Below, piece by piece: positions 56,966 to 64,000 of a DNA stretch of 64,000 nt. The notes under the pieces are model-generated. The model was given only the letters and a program-made list of their open reading frames with translations. It made no database searches and had not been told where the DNA came from. Numbering within the stretch: position 1 is the first letter of the stretch; every line of letters begins with the position of its first letter. This stretch comes from Halomonas sp. DQ26W (GTDB lineage Bacteria > Pseudomonadota > Gammaproteobacteria > Pseudomonadales > Halomonadaceae). Both the position numbers and the translations under genes were made by a program. The DNA lies in the NCBI RefSeq assembly GCF_003339685.1, contig NZ_QPKI01000009.1:52630-116629 (forward strand), written 5' to 3'.

Positions 56966-56993
56966 CATCGAGCCGGCTCACACCGGCTCGATG
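56966..56993 (+). terminator. Terminator after pepA
   Basis: Perfect 11-bp stem CATCGAGCCGG (56966-56976) with CCGGCTCGATG (56983-56993), loop CTCACA, then TTCCTGT. An ATG at 56991 that could open the next frame is inside the right arm, which argues against using that start. Confidence 0.65.
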
Positions 56994-57056
56994 TTCCTGT
57001 ATCGCCCCTTGAGTGCAGTCGGATGGCTGTCTCAGGGACTGCGGAGACCCTTTGCC

Positions 57057-58157
57057 GTGCCCACTGCAAGCTTTGACCTACGACCCAACGCCACTCCCAC
57101 GGCGACACCGATCCGTGAAGACATCCTCAAGAACCCCGGCTTCGGTCGTTACTTCTCCGATCATATGGCTCACGTGCGCTGGACCCTCGATGCCGGCTGG
57201 CACGGTCGCGAAGTGCGCCCCTACGGCCCGCTGACCCTGGACCCGGCCGCTGCCGTGCTTCACTACGGCCAGGAGATATTCGAGGGCATCAAGGCCTACC
57301 GCCATGCCGACGGCTCCATCTGGACCTTCCGACAGGACAAAAACGCCGAGCGCTTCCGCCGCAGTGCCCGTCGCCTGGCCCTGCCGGAACTCTCCGACGA
57401 GGACTTCAACGGCTCCCTCAAGGCACTGCTGGCCCAGGACCACGACTGGGTGCCCACGCCGGCCAGCGAAACCGACGAGTGCAGCCTCTATTTGCGCCCC
57501 TTCATGATCGCCAGCGAGAAGTTCCTCGGCGTGCGCCCGGCCCACGAGGTCGACTACTACGTCATCGCCTCGCCGGCGGCGGCCTACTTCAAGGGTGGCG
57601 TGGAGCCGGTCTCCATCTGGCTCTCCAGCCACTACAATCGTGCTGCCCCCGGCGGTACCGGCTTCGCCAAGTGCGGCGGCAACTATGCCGCCTCGCTGGC
57701 CGCCCAGAAGGAGGCCAGCGCCCACGACTGCGGCCAGGTTGCCTTCCTCGACGCCCGCGAAAACAAGTGGATCGAGGAGCTGGGCGGCATGAACCTGTTC
57801 TTCGTCTTCAAGGACGGTCGCATCGCCACCCCACGCCTCACCGATACCATCCTCGAGGGCGTGACCCGCGACTCGGTGCTGACCCTGGCCCGGGACGAAG
57901 GGCTCTCCCCCGAGGAGCGGCCGATCAGCATCGACGAGTGGCGCGAGGGCGCCGCCTCCGGTGAAATCACCGAGGTCTTCGCCTGCGGCACCGCCGCGGT
58001 GATCACCCCGGTGGGCGAACTGGTCACCGAAGAGGGCCGTATCCGGCTGGCCGCCGGCAGCGACAACCCCATCGCCAAGCGCCTGCGCACCAAGCTGCTC
58101 GACCTGCAGTACGGTCGCGCCGAAGACACGCATGGGTGGCTAACCCGCCTGGTGTGA
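57057..58157 (+). CDS. ilvE: Branched-chain amino acid aminotransferase
   Basis: 366 residues from GTG 57057 (PTASFDLRPNATPT), with GGAGA nine bases upstream; an ATG at 56991 is within a terminator hairpin. Fold-type IV PLP enzyme: LHYGQEIFEGIKAYRHADGSIWTFR, the PLP lysine region TGFAKCGGNYAASLAAQKEA, DARENKWIEELGGMNLFFVF, TLILEGVTRDSVLTLA-type DTILEGVTRDSVLTLARDEG, and EVFACGTAAVITPVG. It is the longer (about 360 aa) class, unlike the 309-residue E. coli IlvE. It interconverts Leu/Ile/Val with their keto acids. It is inserted between pepA and holC, which are usually adjacent. Confidence 0.92.
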   Translation: MPTASFDLRPNATPTATPIREDILKNPGFGRYFSDHMAHVRWTLDAGWHGREVRPYGPLTLDPAAAVLHYGQEIFEGIKAYRHADGSIWTFRQDKNAERFRRSARRLALPELSDEDFNGSLKALLAQDHDWVPTPASETDECSLYLRPFMIASEKFLGVRPAHEVDYYVIASPAAAYFKGGVEPVSIWLSSHYNRAAPGGTGFAKCGGNYAASLAAQKEASAHDCGQVAFLDARENKWIEELGGMNLFFVFKDGRIATPRLTDTILEGVTRDSVLTLARDEGLSPEERPISIDEWREGAASGEITEVFACGTAAVITPVGELVTEEGRIRLAAGSDNPIAKRLRTKLLDLQYGRAEDTHGWLTRLV

Positions 58158-58220
58158 TATCAGAAATTCAGTGGTGGACATACTGACGTCCACCCGGACC
58201 GCGGCCCTCGCCACCGTGAC

Positions 58221-58334
58221 GGGGGCGCCGGAGGGCGGGCCGTAGCGGAGGTCCTACGCCAGGGATGGCGTCGGTAGCGTACAGGGAAGTATTCACAGCG
58301 CCTCCGCGCAGGCCTGCCCTGCGGGAAAGCCCCC
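58221..58334 (+). repeat. Structured nested-helix element E1
   Basis: 114 nt in the ilvE-holC gap with four nested helices. Outer GGGGGC/GCCCCC (58221-58226, 58329-58334); P1 GGGCGGGCC/GGCCTGCCC (58233-58241, 58311-58319, one G-U); P2 GCGGAGG/CCTCCGC (58245-58251, 58301-58307); P3 ACGCCA-GGGA-TGGCGT (58256-58271). The unpaired stretch GTAGCG..CAGGGA..TTCACAGCG is almost identical in the copy E2 at 58837-58946. A separate hairpin GGTGGAC/GTCCACC at 58173-58194 precedes it and may end ilvE. Confidence 0.85.
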
Positions 58335-58347
58335 AGGCAGATCCCAG

Positions 58348-58788
58348 ATGACCCAAGTAGATTTCTATATTCTCCCCGACACCACCTTCGAGGCACGCCT
58401 CGACTTCGCCTGCCGCCTGGCCGAGACCATCGCCGGCAAGGGCTTCCGGCTGCACCTGCATGCCGAGGACGAGGCCATGGCCCGCGACCTCGACGACAGG
58501 CTATGGACCTTCCGCCCCGACGCCTACCTGCCCCATGCCCTTCTCGGCAGCGACATGGCTGACAGCGTGGCGGTGACCATCGGCTGGGAGCATCCCCCCG
58601 AACCGGTTCCCGATACATCCATGGCGATGCTCAACCTCGACCCCGGCATCCCCGAGTGGTTCTCGCGCTTCGAGCGGGTCGCCGAGATCATCAACCAGCA
58701 CCAGCAGGTGCTCACCGCCAAGCGGGAGTGCTGGCAGACCTACAAGCAGCGCGGGTATCCAGTCAAGGCGCATCAGCTTCGCGGCTAA
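58348..58788 (+). CDS. holC: DNA polymerase III chi subunit HolC
   Basis: 146 residues, like the 147 of E. coli HolC. TQVDFYILPDTTFEARLDFACRLAETIAGKGFRLHLHAEDEAMARDLDDRLWTFRPDAYLPHALLG is the family pattern, with RFERVAEIINQHQQVLTAKRECWQTYKQRGYPVKAHQL at the end. Chi binds psi and SSB, linking the clamp loader to SSB-coated DNA. It is followed by element E2 and valS. Confidence 0.93.
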   Translation: MTQVDFYILPDTTFEARLDFACRLAETIAGKGFRLHLHAEDEAMARDLDDRLWTFRPDAYLPHALLGSDMADSVAVTIGWEHPPEPVPDTSMAMLNLDPGIPEWFSRFERVAEIINQHQQVLTAKRECWQTYKQRGYPVKAHQLRG

Positions 58789-58836
58789 GACTGTTACGAA
58801 AACTGGCTGCGCTTGCCCATTGCGCCGCCTAGGTGA

Positions 58837-58946
58837 GGGGCGCCGGGGGCAGGCCGGAGAGGAGGTCATTCGCCATGGATGGCGAATGTAGCGCCCAGGG
58901 ATGGGTTCACAGCGCCTCCTCGCAGGCCTGCCGCCGGATCAGCCCC
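58837..58946 (+). repeat. Structured nested-helix element E2
   Basis: 110 nt in the holC-valS gap, same orientation as E1. Outer GGGGC/GCCCC (58837-58841, 58942-58946); P1 GGCAGGCC/GGCCTGCC (58848-58855, 58925-58932); P2 GAGGAGG/CCTCCTC (58859-58865, 58915-58921); P3 CATTCGCCA-TGGA-TGGCGAATG (58867-58888). Pairs differ from E1 but stay complementary, e.g. C-G to A-T in P2 and A-T to T-A in P3. It lies just upstream of the valS promoter. Confidence 0.88.
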
Positions 58947-58976
58947 GGTCCGCGAAGTTCAGTAGGCAGGGCTGGC

Positions 58977-59005
58977 TGACGCCAAGTGCCTCATCGCGCT
59001 ATAAT
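58977..59005 (+). promoter_or_regulatory. Promoter of valS
   Basis: Perfect -10 TATAAT at 59000-59005 and -35 TGACGC at 58977-58982 with a 17-bp spacer, giving a leader of about 80 nt before the valS ATG. Confidence 0.6.
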
Positions 59006-59092
59006 CGAGCCCATTTTTCGAACGCTCTACGACGACTTCCTGCCGCCCGGCGCCTCGACCGGCGGCGATCATTTCTGGACCCGGAACGCCCC

Positions 59093-61954
59093 ATGGACAA
59101 GACCTACCAACCCGAGCAGATCGAATCCCGCTGGTACGAGCGCTGGGAGGCCGACGGCCGCTTCGCCCCCTCGGGCGAGGGCGAACCCTACTCGATCATG
59201 ATCCCGCCGCCCAACGTCACCGGCAGCCTGCACATGGGCCACGCGTTCCAGGACACCATCATGGACACCCTGATCCGCTGGCGGCGCATGCAGGGCAACA
59301 ACACCCTGTGGCAGGTGGGCACCGACCACGCAGGCATCGCCACGCAGATGCTGGTGGAGCGCAAGGTCGCCGCCGAAGAGGGCAAGACGCGCCATGACCT
59401 CGGCCGTGACGCCTTCATCGAAAAAGTGTGGGAGTGGAAGCACGAGTCCGGCGGGCACATCACCCGCCAGCTGCGCCGCATGGGCGCCAGCGTCGACTGG
59501 AGCCGCGAGCGCTTCACCATGGATGACGGCTTCTACAAGGCGGTGCAGGAAGTCTTCGTGCGCCTCTATGAAGAGGACCTGATCTACCGCGGCAAGCGCC
59601 TGGTCAACTGGGACCCGACCCTGCACACCGCGATCTCCGACCTCGAGGTGGAGAACCGCGACCAGCAGGGCAGCTTCTGGCACTTCCGCTATCCGTTGGC
59701 CGACGGCGTCACCACCGACGCGGGCCTGGGCTACCTGGTCGTCGCCACCACCCGTCCCGAGACGATGCTGGGCGACACCGGTGTAGCGGTCAATCCCGAG
59801 GACCCGCGCTACGCCTCGCTGGTGGGCAAGTTCATCGAACTGCCCCTGGTCGGCCGCCGCATCCCCATCGTCGCCGACGAACACGCCGACATGGAGAAGG
59901 GCTCGGGCTGCGTGAAGATCACCCCGGCCCACGACTTCAACGACTACGAGGTGGGCCGCCGCCAGGGCCTGCCGCTGATCAACGTCTTCACCCAGGACGC
60001 GGCGATCCTGCCCCAGGCCGAAGCCTTCGATATCCAGGGCCGTCCGCTGCCCGACATCGACCCCAGCCTGCCCCAGGCCTACGCCGGGCTCGACCGCTTC
60101 GAGGCACGCAAGCAAATCGTCGCCGACATGGAGGCCGCCGGCCTGCTGGAGCAGGTCGAGACGGTGAACAACACCCTGCCCTATGGCGACCGCAGTGGCG
60201 ACGTCATCGAGCCGCTGCTCACGGACCAGTGGTTCGTTGCCGTGGAGAGCCTGGCCAAGCCGGCCATCGAGGCGGTGGAGAATGGCGACATCCAGCTCGT
60301 GCCCAAGAACTACGAGAACATGTACTTCTCGTGGATGCGCGACTTGCAGGACTGGTGTATCTCTCGCCAACTGTGGTGGGGCCACCGCATTCCCGCCTGG
60401 TACGACAGGGAAGGCAACGTCTATGTCGCCCGCACCGAGGCCGAGGCCCGCGACAAGCACGGCCTGGCCGCCGACGTGGCGCTGACCCAGGACGAGGACG
60501 TGCTCGACACCTGGTTCAGCTCGGGTCTGTGGACCTTCGGCACCCTGGGCTGGCCGGAGAAGACCCCGGAGCTCGCGACCTTCCACCCCTCCAGCGTGCT
60601 GGTCACCGGCTTCGACATCATCTTTTTCTGGGTCGCGCGGATGATCATGCTGACCCTGAAATTCACCGGCGAGGTGCCGTTCAAACAGGTCTACGTTCAC
60701 GGCCTGGTGCGCGACGGCCAGGGCCAGAAGATGTCCAAGTCCAAAGGCAACGTGCTCGACCCCATCGACCTAATCGACGGTATTACCCTCGACGAGTTGC
60801 TGGACAAACGCACCGGCAGCCTGATGCAGCCTCAGAAGGCCAAGGCGATCGCCAAGGCCACCCGCGACGAATTCCCCGAGGGTATCGAGCCCCACGGCAC
60901 CGACGCGCTGCGCTTCACCTTCCTCTCCCAGGCCACCACCGGCCGCGACATCAAATTCGACATGGGCCGCCTGGACGGCTACCGCAACTTCTGCAACAAG
61001 CTGTGGAACGCCACGCGCTACGTACTGATGAACGCCGAGGGCGAAGATTGCGGCGCCTCTCTCGAAGGTCAGGGCGGCGACGTCGAGCTGTCGCTGGCCG
61101 ATCGCTGGATCGTCTCGCGCCTGCAGCAGACCGAGGCCCAGGTGACCAAGGCGATGGAGGAGTTCCGCTTCGACCACGCGTCGCAAGCACTCTATGAATT
61201 CGTCTGGAACGAGTACTGTGACTGGTACCTGGAGCTCTCCAAGCCGGTGCTGTGGGACGACAACGCCTCGGCCTCCGCCAAACGCGGCACACGACGCACT
61301 CTGGTGCGCGTGCTGGAGGCGATCCTGCGCCTGGCTCACCCGATGATGCCCTACATCTCCGAGGAGATCTGGCAGCGTGTCGCACCGCTGGCCGGCAAGG
61401 CCAGAAGCGACGGCAGCGATTCGATCATGAATCAGCCCTGGCCTCAGCCGGAGAACGACAAGATTGACGAGCAGGCGACCCGCGATATCGAGTGGCTCAA
61501 GGGCGTGATCGTGGCAGTACGCAATATCCGCGCCGAGATGAACATCGCCCCGGGCAAGCCGCTGGAGGTCCTACTGACCAAAGGCGGCCCGGACGACCCG
61601 GCGCGTCTGGAGGCCAACCGCCGGTTCCTGCCTAAGCTGGCCAAGTTGGCGAGCGTCGACTGGCTGTACGACCACGAACAGGCGCCCCTGTCTGCCACCC
61701 AACTGGTAGGCGAAATGGAGGTACTGGTGCCCATGGCCGAGCTTATCGACAAGGATGCGGAGCTGGCGCGCCTGGGCAAGGAGATCGACAAGCAGGACAA
61801 GCTGATCGATGGCATCGAGAAGAAGCTTGGAAACGAGAGCTTCGTCGCCAAGGCACCCGATGCCGTGGTCGAGAAGGAGCGCGGCAAACTGGCCGACTTC
61901 CAGGCCGCCCGCCGCCTGCTGGTCGAACAGCGCGACAAAATCGCCGCGCTCTGA
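59093..61954 (+). CDS. valS: Valyl-tRNA synthetase
   Basis: 953 residues from ATG 59093 ([22 protein letters not shown]); E. coli ValS is 951. Class I: HIGH-type [19 protein letters not shown] in [16 protein letters not shown], an editing CP1 domain with [22 protein letters not shown], the anticodon-binding domain ([26 protein letters not shown]) and a C-terminal coiled coil (about 885-950). It charges tRNA-Val. The final codons and stop are the first unit of a three-copy 28-bp tandem repeat. Confidence 0.98.
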   Translation: MDKTYQPEQIESRWYERWEADGRFAPSGEGEPYSIMIPPPNVTGSLHMGHAFQDTIMDTLIRWRRMQGNNTLWQVGTDHAGIATQMLVERKVAAEEGKTRHDLGRDAFIEKVWEWKHESGGHITRQLRRMGASVDWSRERFTMDDGFYKAVQEVFVRLYEEDLIYRGKRLVNWDPTLHTAISDLEVENRDQQGSFWHFRYPLADGVTTDAGLGYLVVATTRPETMLGDTGVAVNPEDPRYASLVGKFIELPLVGRRIPIVADEHADMEKGSGCVKITPAHDFNDYEVGRRQGLPLINVFTQDAAILPQAEAFDIQGRPLPDIDPSLPQAYAGLDRFEARKQIVADMEAAGLLEQVETVNNTLPYGDRSGDVIEPLLTDQWFVAVESLAKPAIEAVENGDIQLVPKNYENMYFSWMRDLQDWCISRQLWWGHRIPAWYDREGNVYVARTEAEARDKHGLAADVALTQDEDVLDTWFSSGLWTFGTLGWPEKTPELATFHPSSVLVTGFDIIFFWVARMIMLTLKFTGEVPFKQVYVHGLVRDGQGQKMSKSKGNVLDPIDLIDGITLDELLDKRTGSLMQPQKAKAIAKATRDEFPEGIEPHGTDALRFTFLSQATTGRDIKFDMGRLDGYRNFCNKLWNATRYVLMNAEGEDCGASLEGQGGDVELSLADRWIVSRLQQTEAQVTKAMEEFRFDHASQALYEFVWNEYCDWYLELSKPVLWDDNASASAKRGTRRTLVRVLEAILRLAHPMMPYISEEIWQRVAPLAGKARSDGSDSIMNQPWPQPENDKIDEQATRDIEWLKGVIVAVRNIRAEMNIAPGKPLEVLLTKGGPDDPARLEANRRFLPKLAKLASVDWLYDHEQAPLSATQLVGEMEVLVPMAELIDKDAELARLGKEIDKQDKLIDGIEKKLGNESFVAKAPDAVVEKERGKLADFQAARRLLVEQRDKIAAL

Positions 61955-62027
61955 TCAGCGGCCCGAAAACGCCGCGCTCTGACCAGCGGCCCGAAACCGC
62001 CGTGCTCTGATCAGCGGCCCGAAACCG
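61944..62027 (+). repeat. Three 28-bp tandem repeats over the valS stop
   Basis: Units start at 61944, 61972 and 62000, each beginning CCGCGCTCTGA (third CCGTGCTCTGA), followed by T/CCAGCGGCCCGAAA and A/CCG. The first copy supplies the last valS codons and TGA; the next two repeat that stop sequence. Each unit can form GCGG/CCGC hairpins around CCCGAAA, so the block may act as a terminator. Confidence 0.85.
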
Positions 62028-62063
62028 CCGCCCGGGAGGGCGGCCATATTGGAGTCTGCGGAT

Positions 62064-63521
62064 ATGCCTCGGGGCAAGCCTAGCGGCAGCGACACCAAGG
62101 CCAGCTTACCCGGCTCTCTGAGTGGGGGGCTGACGCTCGAGGCGATCAGGCCGCTTTTTCCTCTCTTCGAGCATGCCAGCACCGGGGCCATTTCGGTAGA
62201 CGCCGATGCTCGACTCACCTGGATCAATGACAGCTACTGTCGCCTGCTGGGCATCGAGGATCCCGCTAGCGCCATCGGCCGACCGGTCTCCGAGGTCGTT
62301 CCCCATACGCGCATGCCCGAGGTGATTCGCAACGGCCGGCCTATCCTGCTCGATATCATGGAGTTTCAGGACCACCAACTGGTGGTGATGCGCCTGCCAC
62401 TTCACGACCGGGAGAGCGGCAAGGTCAGCGGTGGCGTGGCCTTTATCGTCTTCGACGATCTCGAGCCCCTGACTCCGCTGATCGGCAAGTATCGGCGCCT
62501 GCAGAACGACCTGGCTGCGGCCCGACGTGCCCTGGCCAAACGCGGCGCCCGCTACGACATGGGTGACTTCATCGGCGCCAGCCCAGCGGTGCTCGAGATC
62601 AAGCGTCGTGCCCGGCTGGCCGCCGCCCGCGCTACGCCGGTGCTGCTTCTGGGCGAGACGGGGACTGGCAAGGAGGTGCTGGCCCAGGCCATCCATGTTG
62701 CCTCGCCCCGCGGCGACTCACCGTTCGTGGCCGTCAATGTGGCCGCCGTGCCCGAGAACCTGCTGGAGGCAGAATTCTTCGGCGTCGTCCCAGGGGCCTT
62801 TACCGGGGCTGATCGGCGCCCCCGTCAGGGCAAGTTCCAGCTGGCCCATGGCGGCACCCTGTTCCTCGATGAAGTGGGCGACATGCCGCTGGCCCTACAG
62901 GCCAAGCTGCTGCGGGCCCTTCAGGAAGGGGAAGTGGAGCCACTCGGCTCCAACGAGATCAAGCCAGTGGATGTCCGGGTGATCGCCGCCACCAGCTGTG
63001 ACCTGGAAGCGATGGTGGCAGAAGGCAGCTTTCGCTCCGACCTCTATTATCGGCTCAACGTGCTGCGCATTCGCGTGCCTCCGCTGCGCGAGCGCCTGGC
63101 AGACCTGGGCATCCTCTGTGAGACGATCCTCGGCAAGCTGGCCATGGAGAGCGGCGAGCGCCGCGCCGAGATCACCGCCGAGGCTGTGGCCTTGCTGCAT
63201 CAGCATGACTGGCCGGGCAATATCCGTGAGCTGCGCAATACCCTGGAACAGACACTGGCACTCAACGAAGCGTGCCGCGTGATCGACGCGCCGGAACTCC
63301 TGGCGGCCCTTCCCTATCAGCCTCGCGAGGACCACACACGCACGACGGTCGCCCCCATCCGGGCCCTGGCCGAGGTGGTGGCCGAAGCCGAGCGTACCGC
63401 ACTGCAGAACGCTCTGGATGCGTGCCGCGGCAACAAATCCCGAGCGGCCCGCCTGTTGGGCATACCACGCTCGGTGCTCTACGAAAAGCTCGCCAAGCTG
63501 TCCAGTAAACCGGACACCTGA
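62064..63521 (+). CDS. Sigma-54-dependent transcriptional activator, PAS-AAA-Fis
   Basis: 485 residues from ATG 62064, with GGAG upstream; a TTG at 62049 is less likely. N-terminal PAS sensor (HASTGAISVDADARLTWINDSYCRLLGIEDPASAIGRPVSEVV, about 37-80), AAA+ domain with Walker A LLGETGTGKEVLAQAIH, the sigma-54 loop GAFTGA (in VVPGAFTGADRR), Walker B GGTLFLDEVGDM, and a Fis-type HTH at the end (LDACRGNKSRAARLLGIPRSVLYEKL). It should activate a -24/-12 promoter in response to a cytoplasmic signal sensed by PAS. The adjacent TRAP transporter is its likely target. Confidence 0.95.
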   Translation: MPRGKPSGSDTKASLPGSLSGGLTLEAIRPLFPLFEHASTGAISVDADARLTWINDSYCRLLGIEDPASAIGRPVSEVVPHTRMPEVIRNGRPILLDIMEFQDHQLVVMRLPLHDRESGKVSGGVAFIVFDDLEPLTPLIGKYRRLQNDLAAARRALAKRGARYDMGDFIGASPAVLEIKRRARLAAARATPVLLLGETGTGKEVLAQAIHVASPRGDSPFVAVNVAAVPENLLEAEFFGVVPGAFTGADRRPRQGKFQLAHGGTLFLDEVGDMPLALQAKLLRALQEGEVEPLGSNEIKPVDVRVIAATSCDLEAMVAEGSFRSDLYYRLNVLRIRVPPLRERLADLGILCETILGKLAMESGERRAEITAEAVALLHQHDWPGNIRELRNTLEQTLALNEACRVIDAPELLAALPYQPREDHTRTTVAPIRALAEVVAEAERTALQNALDACRGNKSRAARLLGIPRSVLYEKLAKLSSKPDT

Positions 63522-63535
63522 CCAGAAAACAGACA
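63499..63535 (+). promoter_or_regulatory. Upstream activator sites for the sigma-54 regulator (distal)
   Basis: TGTCCAGTAAACCGGACA at 63499-63516 fits TGTCC-N8-GGACA. A degenerate copy (TGACC-N8-GACA) follows at 63519-63535. They overlap the last codons of the regulator gene. Confidence 0.55.
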
Positions 63536-63562
63536 CAATACGCTGCGGCCAAAGTCTATAGT

Positions 63563-63580
63563 TGTCCGTACATACGGACA
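63563..63580 (+). promoter_or_regulatory. Upstream activator site (proximal), perfect palindrome
   Basis: TGTCCGTACATACGGACA: eight-base arms around CA, the same TGTCC-N8-GGACA layout as the distal site 64 bp away. It is centred about 80 bp before the -24/-12 promoter, a usual enhancer distance. Confidence 0.65.
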
Positions 63581-63643
63581 CTCTGCACTCCCACTCCCGC
63601 GAAAAAATCGACAGGCATCTGTTTTAGAACGCGTTTTAATAGT

Positions 63644-63659
63644 TGGCATGGAATGTGCT
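63644..63659 (+). promoter_or_regulatory. Sigma-54 (-24/-12) promoter of the TRAP transporter
   Basis: TTGGCATGGAATGTGCT with GG at 63645-63646 and GC at 63657-63658, exactly the N10 spacing of RpoN promoters (consensus TGGCAC-N5-TTGC; one mismatch in each half). Two hairpins follow in the leader: GCGCCAC/GTGGCGC (63673-63691) and GCCGCA/TGCGGC (63699-63713). Confidence 0.7.
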
Positions 63660-63819
63660 GTTAAGTTAGCAAGCGCCACCTGATGTGGCGCCAATAAAGC
63701 CGCATGCTGCGGCGATCACAAGAAAACCAACGCAGACCAACAACGTCGTTTTAGCAGCTGCTGCACTGACTACGCTGCACCGACAGAGCTGCACTGAAAA
63801 TAACGTACCAGGAGCCTTC

Positions 63820-64000
63820 ATGCCGTTCATTCCGACTCTCGCCACCCGCATCCGCCCCGTCACACTCGGTGTCGCATCCGCCGCTGTGCTGGCAAGTGCC
63901 ACCCTGGCAAGCACCGCCAACGCCCAGGAGAGCGTCCGCTGGCAGGTGCCCATCGCCTTCCCGTCCCACCTGGTCGGCTTGAGCACCCCCGTGCGCTATC
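63820..64000 (+). CDS. TRAP transporter substrate-binding protein DctP (partial)
   Basis: The first 60 residues are present; the gene runs off the window. ATG 63820 follows AGGAG (63810-63814). A signal peptide with AxA cleavage (ASTANA-QE) precedes ESVRWQVPIAFPSHLVGLSTPV, the opening of DctP-type binding proteins for organic acids. TRAP transporters use ion gradients; the small and large membrane subunits should follow. Control by the upstream sigma-54 activator is likely. Confidence 0.8.
   Translation, partial: MPFIPTLATRIRPVTLGVASAAVLASATLASTANAQESVRWQVPIAFPSHLVGLSTPVRY

Noticed and set aside
56991..57056. ATG 56991 as the aminotransferase start
   Set aside because: It lies inside the right arm of the pepA terminator hairpin and the added residues do not resemble the family; GTG 57057 has a better site.
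58908..59092. T-box or attenuator controlling valS
   Set aside because: No Val-rich leader peptide or T-box sequence; T-boxes are not expected in gammaproteobacteria. The structure present is element E2, which precedes the promoter.
59069..60700. 543-codon antisense frame over valS
   Set aside because: Same reason: shadow of a real synthetase gene, no recognisable domain or start signal.

Overview
The window looks like chromosomal core DNA of a GC-rich gammaproteobacterium, most likely Halomonadaceae (Halomonas or a close relative). I base this on gene order and protein resemblance recognised by eye, not on a database search. The blocks match those known from Pseudomonas and related genera: tgt-yajC-secD-secF, suhB/trmJ-cysE-iscR-iscS, ndk-rlmN-pilW-rodZ-ispG-hisS-yfgM-bamB-der, tsaC-hemF-aroE with dprA-lysM and def-fmt-rsmB-trkA, lptF/lptG divergent from pepA, and holC-valS. 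I see no rRNA, tRNA, CRISPR array, intact transposase or prophage.

Layout. 1-3.5 kb: protein export (YajC, SecD, SecF). 3.5-9 kb: a SuhB-like protein, tRNA methylation (TrmJ), cysteine synthesis (CysE) and a short isc locus (IscR, IscS, IscA) that lacks iscU, hscBA and fdx. 8.6-18 kb: Ndk, RlmN, PilW, RodZ, IspG, HisS, YfgM, BamB and Der. 18-21 kb: a lipoprotein, a DUF815 ATPase, an M48 protease and a small membrane protein. 21-26 kb: aroE, hemF, tsaC, dprA and a LysM protein, mostly leftward. 26-34 kb: def, then a ten-unit array of 170-bp repeats, then fmt, rsmB, a dodecin, trkA and trkH. 34-42 kb: accessory genes (TraB-like, TapT, Sir2, AceK, MFS, SDR) with two gene relics (a GGDEF tail and a start-less ccdB). 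42-49 kb: a repeat-containing envelope protein, a ferric-reductase-like flavoprotein, a glutamate-family dehydrogenase, TruC, TcdA and a DUF1653 protein. 48.6-51.4 kb: an NMT1-type ABC importer. 51.6-53 kb: bacterioferritin and its ferredoxin, the latter with a likely Fur site, followed by an RDD protein. 53-62 kb: lptG, lptF, pepA, a branched-chain aminotransferase, holC and valS. 62-64 kb: a sigma-54 activator followed by its probable target, a TRAP transporter whose binding-protein gene runs off the window.

The protein genes are mostly housekeeping; the unusual material lies between them. Two ~110-nt elements flanking holC share four nested helices with compensatory base changes. A 170-bp array separates the normally adjacent def and fmt. 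Four further families of short repeats or miniature inverted-repeat elements occur, and most of their copies begin or end at the stop codon of a neighbouring gene. A SuhB orthologue by position has lost most of its catalytic metal ligands. IscS lacks the C-terminal tail that binds IscU in E. coli, in a locus where iscU itself is absent. Upstream of the TRAP gene, a -24/-12 promoter and repeated TGTCC-N8-GGACA palindromes form a readable sigma-54 control region.
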